From Zingiber officinale (Eukaryota > Streptophyta > Magnoliopsida > Zingiberales > Zingiberaceae), in contig NC_056000.1 in the NCBI RefSeq assembly GCF_018446385.1, positions 47,710,722 to 47,774,721 of the forward strand: a stretch of DNA of 64,000 nt, written 5' to 3'. Below are positions 63,990 to 64,000 of the stretch, piece by piece. The notes under the pieces were generated by a model, which saw nothing but the letters and a program-made list of their open reading frames with translations, did no database searches and was not told where the DNA came from. The position numbers were made by a program, and so were the translations under genes. Positions within the stretch are counted from its first letter, which is position 1, and each line of letters starts with the position of its first letter.

Positions 63990-64000
63990 CTTGTTGGACC

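Larger units (their letters stand above)
58087..64000 (-). mobile_element. Ty1/copia retrotransposon lacking RT, runs off window
   Basis: On the minus strand the order is primer-binding site (63978-63989), gag with zinc knuckle, GAG-pre-integrase, integrase, a short Gln-rich linker, then 3' LTR. Reverse transcriptase and RNase H are missing: the linker at about 59500-59700 is followed directly by LTR-like DNA. The last 9 bp of the 5' LTR (63992-64000) and the end of the 3' LTR at 58087 share TGTTGG (plus strand). Stops occur in gag and integrase. Confidence 0.8.

Overview
This is a nuclear segment from a flowering plant. It holds spliced genes with GT-AG introns, plant-specific proteins (TOPLESS, an LRR receptor-like pseudokinase, a UGNT1-type nucleotide-sugar transporter), a conserved plant microRNA family (miR395) and abundant LTR retrotransposons. 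The very GC-rich first exon of the receptor kinase suggests a monocot; I cannot name the species.

Layout: 1-1809 is part of a copia-type LTR (minus). 1810-8793 is a decayed Tat-like Ty3/gypsy element (plus) with gag, RNase H and integrase remnants, a 37-bp tandem array, an antisense ORF and a 3' LTR. 9810-12562 is a two-exon LRR receptor-like pseudokinase (minus). 15702-21561 is a ten-exon UDP-GlcNAc-transporter-like gene (minus), with a hAT element (exact 8-bp target duplication) in intron 4. 22718-33519 is a complete 25-exon TOPLESS-type corepressor gene (minus, 1139 aa predicted), with an LTR-like insertion in intron 18 and a LINE remnant in intron 4.

The central event is a very recent direct tandem duplication. 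Unit A (28320-38908) and unit B (38909-49590) are nearly identical. Each carries the TOPLESS 5' flank, exons 1-18 and one MIR395 hairpin. Only copy A is joined to exons 19-25; copy B is a 3'-truncated TOPLESS. A third, older MIR395 paralogue lies at 51558-51653, so the window holds three MIR395 hairpins on the minus strand, each with the same mature miR395. Copies B and C have a TATA box about 50 bp upstream of the hairpin, and all three have a UPE-box-like (sulfur-starvation) motif farther upstream. Copy A has lost 141 bp including the TATA box, and now lies about 1.2 kb downstream of the truncated TOPLESS copy B on the same strand. Read-through from TPL-B would therefore enter the promoter-deleted hairpin: a possible new chimeric TOPLESS-miR395 transcription unit.

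52250-53530 has no recognised gene. 53531-57577 is a non-coding LTR element with two tandem arrays. 58087-64000 is a minus-strand copia element lacking reverse transcriptase; its primer-binding site and the last bases of its 5' LTR lie at the window edge.

All exon boundaries were set by eye from splice sites, reading frame and remembered family sequences. No alignment or expression data were available.
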